Shown here: piece after piece, positions 49,085 through 61,800 of the stretch
How the letters are laid out: each line of letters opens with the position of its first letter
Numbering within the stretch: position 1 is the stretch's first letter
NCBI RefSeq assembly: GCF_902686445.1
Contig: NC_062222.1
Coordinates: forward strand, 136,903,035-136,967,034
Length of the DNA: 64,000 bases
Reading direction: 5' to 3'
Source: Sciurus carolinensis
Lineage: Eukaryota; Chordata; Mammalia; Rodentia; Sciuridae
Made by a program: the position numbers and the translations under genes
Notes under the pieces: model-generated
Told to the model about the DNA's origin: nothing
Databases searched by the model: none
Seen by the model: only the letters and a program-made list of their open reading frames with translations

Positions 49085-49345
49085 GCTCAGAACCTCGGGC
49101 CCTCAGGCCAGATCACAGCTGCGTGCGCCGGCTCGTGTGGAGCGCGGGCTGGCCGGCAGGTGGCGGTGCGCCCTCGGCTGCAGGCGGCGGCAAGCGGCGA
49201 GTCCCCTCCTCCCGCGGCTCCCTCCCCTCGCCGGCTCCTTTCTCTGCGCTCTTGCTCGCGCTCCCCAGCGCCCTCCCGCTCTCCCGGCCGCGGTCTCCCT
49301 CGCCGCGCCGCCCGCCGCCGGCCCCGCCGCCGCCCCTCGGCGACC
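49085..49345 (+). promoter_or_regulatory. SORCS2: SORCS2 CpG-island promoter and 5'UTR
   Basis: Very GC-rich DNA with dense CpG continues from about 49,085 through exon 1 to about 49,880. There is no TATA box before the start codon. GC-box-like and CCGCC runs are frequent (gccccgccgccgcccctcgg at 49,321), and an E-box caggtg lies at 49,157. These features are typical of a dispersed-initiation CpG-island promoter. The transcription start cannot be placed from sequence alone. Confidence 0.75.
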
Positions 49346-49825
49346 ATGGCGCACCGGGGGCCCCCGCGCTTCCCGAAGGGCCCCGGCTCCGCCGCCCGAG
49401 CCCCGAGCCCCGGGGCACCTCCGCTGCTGCGCTGGCCGCGCTTGCGGCCGCTCCTCCTTCTCCTGCTGCTGCTGGCCGCTTGCGGGGCGGCCGGGCGCTC
49501 CCCCGAGCCCGGGCGCCTGGGTCCCCGCGCACAGCTGACCCGGCGGCCGCGGAGCCCTCCCGCGGGGCGCGCGGAGCACGGCGGTCGCGAGGAAGGACTG
49601 GCGCGCGGCGCGGAACACGGCGCCCGGGGTCCGGGTCCCAGTCCTGCTCCGGGTCCCGGTGAGAACGGCGCCCCCGTTCCAGGCAAGGGGCGCTGGGCGC
49701 GCGCGGCGCCGGTGGCCGGAGCGGCTTCTCGGGCGCAGGTCTCGCTCATCAGCACGTCGTTTGTGCTCAAGGGAGACGCAACCCACAATCAGGCGATGGT
49801 GCACTGGACGGGCGAGAACAGCAGC
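49346..49825 (+). CDS. SORCS2: SORCS2 coding exon 1 (VPS10-domain receptor), partial gene
   Basis: SorCS2 is a type I membrane sorting receptor of the VPS10P family, mainly neuronal, known to act with p75NTR in proneurotrophin signalling. This exon encodes 160 residues from [20 protein letters not shown]. The hydrophobic signal core R-P-L8-A-A-C-G is at about residues 34-47. A Pro/Gly/Arg-rich propeptide region follows (about 51-125), and then the conserved entry to the VPS10 domain ([20 protein letters not shown], then [10 protein letters not shown]). The ATG has A at -3 and G at +4. The exon ends in phase 0 at a gtaagt donor. The frame is open upstream to an ATG at 49,046, but the start chosen matches the known SORCS2 N-terminus. 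The rest of the receptor lies outside the window. Confidence 0.96.
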
Positions 49826-49831
49826 GTAAGT
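49826..49831 (+). promoter_or_regulatory. SORCS2: SORCS2 intron 1 splice donor
   Basis: GTAAGT directly follows the codons for ENSS, exactly where resemblance to SORCS2 stops and the translated frame loses the family sequence. It is a strong consensus 5' splice site. Confidence 0.93.
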
Positions 49832-52800
49832 GACCTCGCGCGCTCCCCCTCCCGAGACCCTTGCCTGGGATGCCCCGGGGAGATTGTCACAGCTGCCCAC
49901 TTCCGGACCACCCCGCAGTCATCCCCCGCGTTTTCAGTGACTTGGGGATGCGGTCACCTCGGCGGCGCCCCTACTGGCCTCTGGTCATTGGCTACTTGGG
50001 GAAAGGTCCCCAGATGGGCGAGCCTCTGTCTGTCAGGGGAATTCCGGCGGTTCTCTCCCGAGGCGCCTTCACATCCCACCTGGCCTTCACATCCTGGGTT
50101 ACCAGGGAGGGCCCCCTGGATCCCGGCTACCAGGGGAGCCTCGAGGTTCTTGAGGGCCACACCAGCTGGGTGTTGTTGAATGGCCCCCACACTCCACTCT
50201 GCTCAGCATGGGGCAGGAATTTCTGGCTGCAGAATCCTCCCCACTATGGTCTACCCTGTGGATCAGCCCCGCTCCAGGTGCTGTTCTGGGACTCTCCTTT
50301 CTGGCAGTGCCCCTCTGGATTCTCCTAGTGTGACCCGTAGTGACCGTAGCTGCCTTGAGGTTCCTCCTGAGGACATATGGATGCTTCTGGACCTTCCTTT
50401 TCCCAGAGATCAACACCAACAGTGCTTGGGACCTGTCCAGTCATCTGCAAGCTCCCTGCCTGGGTCCCCCTTTCACTTGGGGCCACATTGATTTTCCTTC
50501 CAGCTGGAAGTTTGTCACCCCTTTTCAGTTCTCCCAGGTTCAGCCCCATTCTTTGGTGGTGCATCCCTGGGTCATGGGGGTCCCTTTACTTTTTCTGCTT
50601 CAGCCTTGTTTTTCTTAGTGATAGACTGGTGTTCACTCTGGGGTCACCTCTGGGCAGCACCAGTTGGACAAGTTTTGGAGAAGGGGCAGGTGCTGTGATT
50701 CTCCAGGTAGGGCACATTTGTGTGGGGGAGGGAAGTCTCCTCTCTTTCCCTGCATCGCTGTTCACTCAGGTCTCCCCTGTGGGTGACCCCACCTCTTCTT
50801 ACTCCCCAAAGTTCTGAGGAGGCAGCACAGGGCTGGGGGTCCCTGTACCCCTGGGGTGGACAGGGTAGGGGTCTCCCGCCCACTGACTCTCTAGCCGGGC
50901 AGGCTACATCCTGGCTGGATGACTCTTTACCCGTCTCCTCTCTGCACCCACGGCTACTTCTAGGAGCTTCCATGGGTGCTGGTGAAGGGATAGGGAGAGC
51001 AAGGGGCGCACTGAGTGTACTCAGCTGGCCAGGACCCAGTGTCCTGCTGTCCCCTCCCTCAAACTGGTGGCTGCTAGGGTAGAGACACCTTAGTGTCTAA
51101 CTCCCTTCCCTGGAAGAAGTGGGCCCACCTGGGGCCACCCACTGATGGGGGTGCCTAACAGAAGGTAGCAGTGCCCCCTCCCCAGAAGAACCTGGGGGCC
51201 ACCTTCCCCCTCCGTGTCTTGAGCCAGGTGTGTCAAGGTGTGCAGCTGTGCTCGGCCCTTCCTTGTCCTCCAGTGCTTAGGGAGGGACGTGCCGGCCCGC
51301 GAGCCATACCTCAGGGCTGAGAGGTAGCTTGGAAACCAAGAACTCGGAGGAGCAAGTCAACAGTGAAAGCAGATCCTGCAGATCCGAGTGGCTACCCCAA
51401 CTTTCCCACCCCAGACTGCCGAGCTTATTGGTTCAGCAAGCTCGCCGGTCCCTTTGTCATTCAGCTTCAGTGGTGTGTGTGTGAAGGAAAGACTGAGCCA
51501 GGCGGGGGTGGTAGAGGAGCCTCAGGAAATGGGGACCAGCTGCCTTCAGGAAGGGCTGATGCCCAGCCTGCCCCATTCTGAGCTCGGAGCCTGGGCTGCA
51601 GTGGCCTCTGGAGGGAGATGAACAGCAGGCTGGGGCACTGGGCAGGGAGGAGCCCCCTGGCTGCTCCTGAGGGAGGGCGGTGGCCGGGTAGGGTGGATCC
51701 TGGCTGCTGGCAGGTGAATGCTGGGGGGAGGGGTTCTGAGTTGGGGTGGGCGGGGCCACGTGCAGGTCAGGGGGAGGTGAGAGGCAGGGGTAGGTGTGGC
51801 TGGCAGGGCAGCACCTGGCCTTTGCTGATGGCCCAGAGGCAGGAGGCAGAACAGTTAGTGAGCGTGGGCGTGTGTGGGGTCAGGAGAGGGGTCGGCACAG
51901 AAATACTGGCCAGGCATTTGGCTGGACCCCAGGCCCCCGCTCCCACTCTCGCCTGCGCCGTGCGTGCTCTGGGCAGCCTGGGGAGATGGGTCCTCCCCAG
52001 GAACGCCTGTCCTCTGGCTGGGAGCAGGGATGCCGCAGAGTCTAACCTTGCCTGGGTGGTCTCAGGCCAGGGAGCAAGCGGGGAGGGCTGCCCAGGTCTG
52101 CCAGGTGCATGGGCTCCTTTAAGTTGTCACCTCCCCAGTGCTGGCTGCGTGGGTCTTGGCACGTGGGTATCTCAGAAATGCACTGTGCTCCCTTCCGCCC
52201 CTCTCAACTTGCAGCCAGGGACAGGATTTGGCAGTTGTTCTCACCTCTGCTGGAAAGCCACAACCAGACAGGAGCAAGCCGGAGGCCCCTTTCCAAGCAG
52301 AGTCTTCGTAAAATCTGGAGATTTTTGCCGAGTTGCTCACTGAGTCCTGTGGATGAGGTCAACGGGAGCAGAGAGGCTTCCCTGCACGCGGTCACGTGTT
52401 CTTCACATTAAAACAGACCTTGGCGAGGGGAGGGGCTTTTCACAGTGGCACCTGGGGGCATCTCACGGAAGGATGGCAGGAGGCAAGCTGTTGGCAGTCG
52501 CCCGGGCGAGGCGCAGGGAACATATGCGAGCTTCCCTTGCAGTGGTGGGGTTCCTTGCTCCCCTGGAGATGCGGAAGGGGGCTTGCCTGGAGGTTCAGAC
52601 TCTGCTTCTCTGTCTGACCTTTAGCTGTAGGAACAAACGGTTGTACGTGAAATTAGTGTTTCATTGAAACCCACCCACCTTATGTGTTTATGGATCCAGA
52701 AAGGGCCGTGCACAGGCGGCCCCAGGGCTTGTCTCCTGAGCGCCTTGGCGTGTGTCACCTGAAGGTGGATAAATGTAACTGAGCACCGGCCTCCACCTCA

Positions 52801-55800
52801 GGGGTCTCGATTTCAGCTTACCCTGATGGGAATTCGTGGTGCCACACCCCAGTATGCCTCTTGTGGGAAATCGTGTGCCGATCAATCTTATTTTAGGCAC
52901 AGCCCCCCGGGCGCCTTCCTGTGGGCTTGAACTTCAACGTGGACGAAGCATGAGCTTCCTGCAACCAGGCCCAGTTCCTTGACTCCTGTCCCTGTTCACC
53001 AGGCAGACGGCCCCTCTCTCTCCTGCCCTCCCCTCGGTTTCCACGTGGGCCGGTGCTGCGTCTGCACAGCTGGGGTGTGCAGGGGTGTATGCAGAGACAA
53101 TCCTGAGTGCATCAGCTGCACTCTGCTGCAGGGGCTCGGTGAAGTCATGGCTGGTGCCTACTTGACACCCAGAGCGGGAGCTACGCGTCAGAAGAGCTTC
53201 CGCAACGGGTCTCTAAGTGCACGGTCAGGAGCAGGTTGTTTTTGTAGAGTTTCAGTTTCTCCTGTCCAAGTGCCACGGCCTCTCCCTGGGTTGCATGGGA
53301 ATTTGGTCACAACACCTGGCGGATGTCCAGTTCCTTGGGGCAGCTGCTTGGTTTTCTGGGCCTGTCATGCGGAGCCACAGACGGGGTGGCCTGGACTGCC
53401 TGTGTGCCTGGGCTGGCAGCCTGAGGTCGGGTTGCCTGGCTGGTTCCCTCTGAGGCCTCTGTCCTTGGCTGTAGATGGCATCTTCTCCACGTCCCTCTGT
53501 GTGCCTGTGTCCTAATCTCCCCTTCTCAGGACACCCGTTACGTGGGGGTTAAGGCCCACCTTAATGACCTCGTCTTAGCTTTATCACCAGTTTAAAAGCC
53601 CAGTGTCCGAGCACAGTCCCGCGCTGAGGTGGGGGGCCGGACAGGACACGATTCATGCTCTGCTAGCAGGGAGGCCCTCACTTAATCTGCATCCCTGAGC
53701 TTTGCACGGTGGAGCTCAGTTGTCCCTTGGGAGAGGAGAGGTGGGTGTCCTTCTTCCCCTCATGACATGGAGATCCAGCAAGTCTGCATGGAAGAGGTGG
53801 CACCAGCCTAGAGATGAGTAGGTGGACCCTGGCAGATGGGGACACGTATTCCGGTAGGAGGAGCAGTGTGAGCAGGGTCGGTGGGAGTTGGAAGGTGCGT
53901 GTGTGTCATAGAAAGAGACAGCAGGTGCGTTGTGCAGGGACAGACACCCAGGAAAGAATCCAGCATTTCACACTTTACATGGGAAGAGGTGAGTGAAGTT
54001 AGCTCCCGACTGACCCTGAACACGAGGCTGTGGAGCCTACATGGCGGTGCTGGGTGGCCGGTGTCCACGGGGCTTTGGAAGCCCCTTGCCCGGCTTGCGT
54101 GGCCCACCTCTTCCCAGCTCCAGGATCCTGGGAAAATGGAGGAGGGTCTCCGGGCCTCAGAGTCTGCGTGTGAGAGAGGGAGAGGTGGAGGCTCAGAGCT
54201 CGGTTGTGCAGCGTGTCACCTTCCACGCAAGACTCCTGGGTCAATGCCTGGTGCCTGGCCAGAGCGCAGCAACGCATCCAGGTCGGGTGTGGCTCAGAAA
54301 GGGCGGCGGGGCAGTGGAGGGTGGGCTGGCGAGAACTCTGGGCTGAGGCTCAGAGGAGGCCCGAGGAGGCTGCTCCCTGCTGAGCCTGGGCCGGGCCACG
54401 CGGGTGGTGAAGGGGTCTGCAGGTGAGGATGCGCCGTGGCCTGTCCCTTTCCCGGAGGCTCCGGCTCAGCCTCCAGTGTGGCAAGAGCATCCACCTCAGA
54501 CGATCGCGGGCCAGCCGGGCGACTTCCAGCCTCGCGCCCTGGGCTGTGGCCCTGTCACTTCTACTCCCCTTGGAGGCGCGTCCGGTGGCTCCAGGGCTTC
54601 ATTTCAGGGTGCATAACCTCTGGAGTGCTGTTTGGGGTTCCTGGTGTGTGGGGTGGAGGCCGGTTGGCGGGAGGGGTCTGGGTCACAGTCCTGAGCTGCG
54701 GCGGGCCAGCCCAGAGCTGGCGTGCGTCTGTCGGGATGGAGTGCTTCTCTGTTGTGCAGCGTCACCAGGGTGACACCCTGAGAGAGACAGGGGCGGCAGA
54801 GGTCGAGGGACGTGTGCCCACTACCGAGCGCTGGTCACGTCTGCTGCCAGGCGTGCCGGCCTGTGGAGACCTGGGCCTGACTCCTGGCCGCAGTGATGAG
54901 GGGCGGGCAGCCGCGCGGCGGGAAGGTGACGGTGATCCAGCGTGTGGGGCCGGCAGGACCTGGAGTCTGGGGCGGACCCTCAGGCTCTCGTGCAGGGGGC
55001 TACCGCCCTGTGCTGCGGGAGACCTGGGTCCTCTGCCCTTCAGAGTGGCGGTGCCGTGGGAGACCGCAGGGGGCTGGGTCCCTGGCGAGAAGCGGGGCTG
55101 TTTGTTCCAGAACTAGAAGTCTGGAAGGGTCCTTGCCTGCCCACACCTCTGCTTTCCAGAGAAGCTGGCGGGCGCCCCCAAGGGGAGCTGCCGTGTGGGG
55201 GACGCTTGGCAGGAACTCCCGAGGGGGCTGGAGGGACAGGCCATGAGGAGGGGTCTGCAGCCCAAGGGATGAGGTCCTTCCGAGTGCGGAGGAGGACGTG
55301 GATCCCCAGGTGGGGGCGTCGGGTAGGGAGTAGAGCCCGTTTCACCCGAGGGGCAGGGGTCAGCGAGGGGCAGGCTGTAGTTGGCAGAAGTGGGTGAGGC
55401 GGGGAAGGTGGGCGGGAGCCCAGGGCCTGCTCGCTGCCCGGCCGGTGTGCATGCCGGGGGCTCCTGCCCTCCCAGCCCCTCTGGCTGCGGGTGCACTGCC
55501 CACTCCGCTGGCCTGGCTGGCGCGCCCTCCTCTGGGGCTAGGGAACTCCCTTGTCTTCTGGGGCGACTTCCACCTGGACTTAGGTTCCTGGCATCTTTCC
55601 CCACTCAAGAGCTGATCTGCTCGCCGCCTCCACAGGTCCCCAAGGAGCCCCTAGCCCCCTGAGTCGACTCACTGGGCCTGGAATGCCTGGCCCTGCGGAG
55701 TCCTCGTCTGGGCCACACAGGGTCCAGGAGACCTGTCCATGGGGTGGGTGGGAGCCGCTGGCACTTGGGCTGCCTGCCAGGGCTGGTTGTCTCCACCCTG

Positions 55801-56844
55801 CGTGGAAGGTGGGTACGTGGCCTCCGTATGGGCTGTGCTGCTTGAGTCCCGGAGCCCTGAGCTCTGGAAGTGCTCAGGAAGGAGCCAGGCGTCTGTCCCA
55901 AGCCCCAGGGGCGCATCGGCCTCAGGTGGCTGAGCACCAGAGAGCCTGGGCAGCAGGGGCCACACCGAGTGCACTCCACGCCGCTCCCCTTGGCCTGGCC
56001 CTGAACCTGGGCCCTCCCCGCCCCTGGAGTCCACGCTCTGCCCTCCCCCACAGTCCACAGCTGGAAGCTGCCCCTCCAGTGCCCGTCTCCTGCAGGGGCA
56101 CTGCCTTCTGACTTTCTGGCCACTGTGTGCCCAACTCTCTCTGAGGCCTCAGTTTTCCCATCTGTCACGAGTGGCAGGACCAGGTGGTCTCCAGGGTCGC
56201 ACAAACACTGGCTAATATGCTTACATTTCGTGTGTGACGGAACCAGGACTGAGGTAGAGCGGGCAGGGCAGTGCTGGTGCCCAGGGCCACCCTTCTGTGG
56301 CCCAGACTCGGACCTCAGGCAGGGCTGGCCTCCCCTGTGCCTGCCGTTGGCTCTAGGTGAGGGCTCGGCCTCTCTGAGCCTCTGTTCCTCGTGCTGAGAT
56401 GCAGGTAGTGATCCACGTGTTAGGCTGCGGCAGGGCCTGGCCAGCACGGTCGCCAGCGTCCATCCTGGCTTGTGGTTTCCAAGACCGTCTTCATCTCTGC
56501 CGGCTTCTGGCCCGACCCAGCTCCTGGCAGCCCTTGAGTCAGCCGGTACTGAGCGTCTCTTTTGCGCCCAGCTCACAAGCCAGGCCCCTGCAGGGTCGGG
56601 TGGGGATTCCCCGCAGAGGGCTCTGGGTGCCATGGGCCCTGTGCTGGGGGAGTCCCGGAAGGCTCCCTGGAGGGGTGGAGATGGAGCCAGGCGAGGGCTG
56701 ACGGGTGCGCAGAGGGTGTCCCTGGGCTGAGGCAGGGGCTGGGACGGGGAGGATCTTAAGCAGGCAGAGAAGAGGCCCGTCCTTCCATCAGGAAGCCTGG
56801 CTCGAAGGCAGAAAGAGCCCTGTTAATGAAGTTCCCGAACACAT

Positions 56845-57015
56845 TTCACAAATCCACTTTTACTTTAATAAAGGGGCCATTTAATTTGCAGTTACGGAAG
56901 GTTCCTGAGAGCATTTTAAAGAGGTCATCAATTAGCCTTCTCCACACGCCCCCCAGGCCGGACTGCGGGGCCTCCCAAGAGCTGCTGTTACGCTGCTTTG
57001 ATGGGTTTTCAGGGT
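56845..57015. promoter_or_regulatory. Candidate intronic conserved element
   Basis: A non-repetitive AT-rich block containing ggggccatttaatttgcagt and gaggtcatcaattagccttc, a sharp contrast to flanking GC-rich intron. Inferred from composition and homeodomain-type attag/taatt cores only. Confidence 0.25.
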
Positions 57016-57539
57016 GAGGCTGGGACTTGGGGGGTGACACCGGAGGGAGGGCTGGGCAGCCCTGCCTGTCCTGGGGAAGGAGCTGGCCAGCGCTCTCGCT
57101 GCCGTGTTTGGGGCCCTCCCGGCTTTGCCTGTCCAGACCCAGGAGTGAGTGGCCCGTGCCTCACCCCACCCTCCTGCCCTGCCAGGGCGGCTGCTCCATG
57201 GGCCCGGCTGGTGGCCCAGGAGCCGGGGGGTCACCGAAGCTCTGGGCCAGCTCCTCCCTCTCCAGCCGCAGCAGCTCCCAGGCGCAGACCCACGGGACCC
57301 TCTCCCTCGCTGCTTTGCTGTGGGAATCCCTCGGGGTCTGGCCCGATGTGAGCTTGGCCTCTGGAGAGAAAGAAGCCGCGTCCACCCAGGCCTGGCCGGT
57401 CCCGGGCGGGCTGGGCACTCCTGCAGCAGGCGCCCCGGCAGGAGGGCCGGCCTTCCCCACCATGCTGGGCCAGGCGGGGCCGGGCAGCCAGCCCGTCTTT
57501 CCAGGGAACCCAGGGCTCGGGCCACTCTGCAGAAGGCGT

Positions 57540-57935
57540 GGAGGCTCGTTACCATCCCTTCAATTAAGCTTCATTTGTCATCTTAAGAATCTAATAGGGA
57601 AACTTGAATGAGAGCTGTCCTGGAAAACTGGAAGTGAAAACAGAGGAGACCCGTGTCCTTCGGAGCTGGGAAGCCCCTCCTGATCTGCGTTTCCCTGGCG
57701 GTGGCTCATTGTATTCGCACAGAAAATGCAATCATTTAATTAGCTCCCCTCGCCCCAGCCTGGAGGTCTCAGAATGACAGCGCCTTCCTCAGTGATTTCT
57801 TGCGAAGCAGCTCCTCTGCTGCAGCGTGAGCGCCGCGCCTCGCCTCGCCTCGCCTCCGGCGGGCGCGTCTCCTGCCGGCGCCATTTCCTGATGCTCGGAG
57901 ATAAATTAGGTTCACATTAAAGTAGGAGGGGAACC
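57540..57935. promoter_or_regulatory. Candidate intronic enhancer-like block
   Basis: A non-repetitive block with tightly spaced motif cores: tcaattaagcttcatttgtc (57,560), aatgcaatcatttaattagc (57,726), a GATA-type agataaatta (57,899) and ttcacattaaagtaggaggg (57,911). A short cgcct tandem run is at 57,838-57,856. It looks like a developmental enhancer, but conservation was not tested. Confidence 0.3.
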
Positions 57936-58294
57936 CGGCGGGTGCGCGTCTGTTCAGACCCGCGCTGGTTCAGAAAGGGCCCGTTATGCGCGCTTCACGG
58001 GCTGTTCATGGAGATGGCTTGTCCCGGCCTGGGAGGGGTGGCGCTGCCAGCCCGCGTGGCCCTGGGCCTCGGCCCTGGTGCAAGGGCACATAGAGTAGCA
58101 CTTCCAGCTGTTGACAGGGTGGGCCTGTAACCTCAGGCCCCTTTCTGTTCCCTGGCCACCTCACCTGGGCAGTCCACCTTTGTTCCGGTGATCTAACAGG
58201 TCAGAATAATAAGGACCCCAGCAGCCAGAGGACTCTCCATCACAGCAATAAGGGCCTGCCAGGTGATTTGAATTTCTTCACCTTTGAGCCCAAG

Positions 58295-58880
58295 CTTTAT
58301 TTTTTTAGTGTAAGACATATTTTATTCATTATTATTATTAAATTGTGGCAAAATACAAATAATGTGAAACCTGACGTCACAACTGTTTTCAGACGTGCAG
58401 CTCGGTGGCGTTAGACATGCTTACACTGCTGTGCAGTATCGCTGTCTGTCTCCAGAACTCTTTATCTTGCAGACACAAGCTTCCCACCCCATTCCCCTGA
58501 GCCCTGTTACCCACTGTCTGTCTCCCTGAATCTAATGACTCTAGAGACCTCACAGGAGTGCATTCCTACAGTATTTGTCCTTTTGAGACTGGCTTATGTT
58601 TCTTGGCAGAATGCCCTCAGGTTCATCCAGGTTATAGCACGGGTCAGAATTTCCTTCCTTTTTAAGGTTGTATAATATTCCACAGTGGGGACAGACTACA
58701 TGTTGCTTACCCATTCATTTCCTGATGTGCATTTTAATGATTGCCACCTCTTGGCTGTAGTGACTAACATGGCTGTGAACATGAGGATTCAATTTTCTTT
58801 GAGTTCCTGGTTTCAGTTCTTTTGGGTTTGTACCCAGGAGTGGCATTGCTGGTCAAATGGTGATTGGATGGTTGATTTTG
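58295..58880 (-). mobile_element. Old L1 3'-end fragment, reversed
   Basis: Reversed L1 landmarks: aaattgtggcaaaatacaaa, gaatctaatgactctagaga, ttttaaggttgtataatatt, ccacagtggggacagactac and gtacccaggagtggcattgc. Strongly diverged, no open frame. Confidence 0.8.
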
Positions 58881-61800
58881 GATTGAACCTGGAGTTTGAA
58901 CTAAAGCAGAAATCGCTCTGGTGTCCGCCTGGCGTTCCGTCCACCTGTGGGCCCGTTGCACGGCTTCAATCCCCAAAGAGATCAGTGCCCAGGACTTCAG
59001 AGGACCAATAGTCACATCGTTGGCGGGTTCCGTCCCCTGAAAGGCGCAGCGACTTGACTCTGTTCCATCCTGATAGCCCTGATTCTGCCAGGGCCCCCCT
59101 GGTGGGGGGCTGTGCTCTGGCCAGGAGACCCCGACTGTCAGCGACGAGAGTCAGGAGTGGCTGAGGAGGTGCCGGGCCAGGGTGCCCGGAGGCCCTCCCG
59201 CAGGCCGTCAGGAGCGGGCCCTGCTGTTGAGCCCCAGCCCGCCGCTCCTCTCCTGCTCCTGGCTCTTTCCCCATCGACTTCCCTCATTGACCACTTAAGT
59301 AATTCAATTTTCACTCCGTAAAAATAAAGCACTCAATAAAAACCCTATGTTTTTCTCAATTTATTCCCATCAATACTGCTTGACCCCATCCAAGCTTATT
59401 TTCTGATTTACCATTTGATGGTTGCGAGGGGCTTGAGTGTTTGTCTTGATCTCTGTGATCCAGATAACTCCGTGCGACTTGGGGCAGCTACCGTGCACCC
59501 GCTGAGAGCCAGGGGGCCCCCAGAGCGCACATCGCGGGGGGTTCCTGGCTCCAAGGACCGCCCTACACCCGGCACTGGGGTTCATGCACACCCCACATCT
59601 GGGGAAGCCCGCCCGCCTTCTCAGAATGTGGGTTTTATAATCAGCACAAAATAGAATACGCAGGTTCAGAGGAAACCAACTTTTTGGCAACATAGTTATC
59701 ACAGCCTTGACAGGGTTTCTTAAGAACAGGGCAAGGGCCCGCAGCAGGTGTGACAACTGCCCTGCTCGGAGTGGTGACGGGGTGGAAGGTGCTCCCGCCA
59801 TTGACTGGCTGCCAAGGCACGTCTGTGGTTTCTGCCGCAGCTGGAGCCCCCACGCCAGGGGCCACCGTGACTTGCTACGTACCTCGTCAAGGGAGGAAGT
59901 GCCTAATTTCAGTTGAAATTGGTGAAAATAAGGACATCATTGTTTCTCCATCCATGTTCATGGCCCCGGAAGAGCCAGCAGACGCTCAGACACTGTGGGA
60001 GGAGGGAGAACGTGGACGGCGGGCAAGAGAGGGACCCCAGACCCCTTCAGAATGGTTCCTCCCCCTCCACCCTGCGGCCCTGGCCCTGTCCCAATGTCCC
60101 AGGGTGCCCACGGAAGCAGCTCCTCAAAGCCCCAGTGGGCATGGGCTCCAGGAGGGCTGGGGCTTTGGTCCCTTTTGGTCCCTGCTGCCCCTCTGGGCTG
60201 TGCATAGTAGATGCTCAGTAAACATGTGAGCCGACAGGGTAGGAGATCATTCACCCTGCAGACAGGGCTGTTGGAGCTCAGAGGACCAGGCCACTTCCTT
60301 CCCTGACGACAGCCTGCAGTCCTCACGTGGTCAGTCCTCATGTGGCTGGGGCTCCCTGGCCAACTGCCCATGCCGTGCTAACCTTGGCTGCTCTTTCAAG
60401 CCTCAATTAGTCTCTGCTGCATGCAGTGAGATGCGTGCTGTGTCTCTGCAGAGCCGAGACTGCTGGGGAGATGGGGAGCTTTGCTTCGTGTCCAGGAGGA
60501 GCCCTTGCCAGAAGGCATGGGGGTCCACAGCTTCTGACTCATGGTGGAGGCCGTGCAGCCAGGCCGCGGAGCTGCCCACACCTGCTGGCTGGGCCTCCAC
60601 CTCAGGCCTGTGAGGTGGACTGGCAGCCGGGAGCTCAGCAGTGGAAGACGGCAGTTCCCAGCTTGAGCCGGGCGTTTCAGCAGCCTCCTCCTTCCCAGCC
60701 TCCCTCACTTACAAAAGCACAGCCAAATAACAAGCCCAGGGATGGGTTTGCCCAGCGGCCAACGGGGACCAGGGGCCATGGAGCAGGCTGGGCCACGGCC
60801 GAGCTGCCCGGGTCACTGCCTTTCTGACGTCCCTCCTTGACTCGCTCTCCGGTCCCTCCGTTTGTCCGTCACAGCCATGCCGAATGGCCGGTTCACGGTG
60901 GCTCAGGAGGCCCCTGTGGAGGCCCCTGGGGAGACCCCCGTGGAGGCCCCTGAAGAGACTGGTGCTCCTCTGGGCCTCGCCTTCACTCTGTGTCCTCGAG
61001 TCTGCGTGTTACTTGTGGAAAGGTCGGGAAGGTGGCGCCTCCCGCACCCTGAGCCCCATGCGCACGGCCTGGACAGGAGCCGGGCGAATGGCAGAGGCCG
61101 CAGGAGCTGGCGCAGTGTCGGCCAGGGCCCTGGGGCGGTGCCGGCTCTCTGGACCTCTGGTCCTCATGTGACGGGGCAGACTGCACCGTTGCCAGCGTCG
61201 GGATTTGCCTTCTTTTTAGATGAGCATGTCACCTGGTTATTGTCCTCATTCCCTGAGTGGCTCCCAACGCAAGGCCGAGGCCGGGCGCGGCGCCCATCCA
61301 GGCCTGGAGCCTCACACTCGACGACGGGTCACCACACCTTCCTGGCAGGAACGGTTGAAACCAGGACTCCTGGGCGTGTCCAGGGGCAGGACCTGAGCGT
61401 CGGGCGGCTCCCCTTGGGATCCCATTCCCTCCTCGTCCCTCAGCTCTAGGGTGGGCAGCCAGCCTGGCACAGGAGGAGCAGGGACCCCGAGGTGGCCCTC
61501 AGCCCTTCTGTCCTGGCCTGGGCCGTGGAGAAGGGCATTTGGTGCTGGCCGCCTGGACTTCCGGCGGGTGTGGGGGCTGGATGTGGTCCCTCCTGTGAGT
61601 GCGGGAGGAAGCAGGTGGTCCTCACTTCTCCGGAGACCTGAGACCCGCTTCCCACAGGGGCTTGTCGGGGGCGGGGCAGGCCTGGCCTTCTGCCCTCCGT
61701 GCCCTTCTGCAGACATACTGTGTGCCAGGCTCTGTTCCAGGCTGGCTGAGCAGAGGGAAGCCTAAGGCCCCAGGGCCAGCATGACTCAGTCTCATGGGAG

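Larger units (their letters stand above)
49832..58290 (+). other. SORCS2: SORCS2 intron 1, 5' part
   Basis: GC-rich intronic DNA with few repeats. I see no second exon or nested gene. A possible MIR remnant lies at about 56,130-56,400 (cctcagttttcccatctgtc) and a possible reversed MaLR piece at 53,530-53,590 (ccaccttaatgacctcgtct). Long open frames on both strands (for example 55,605-56,633 minus) are low-complexity and unsupported. Two motif-rich blocks are listed separately. Confidence 0.75.

Noticed and set aside
49087..49900. Antisense open frames (139-265 codons) across the CpG island
   Set aside because: They mirror the GC-rich SORCS2 exon on the opposite strand, and the peptides are Arg/Pro/Gly/Ala-rich without motifs.
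55605..56633. 342-codon minus-strand open frame in SORCS2 intron 1
   Set aside because: No domain and biased composition. It overlaps a probable MIR and competing frames.
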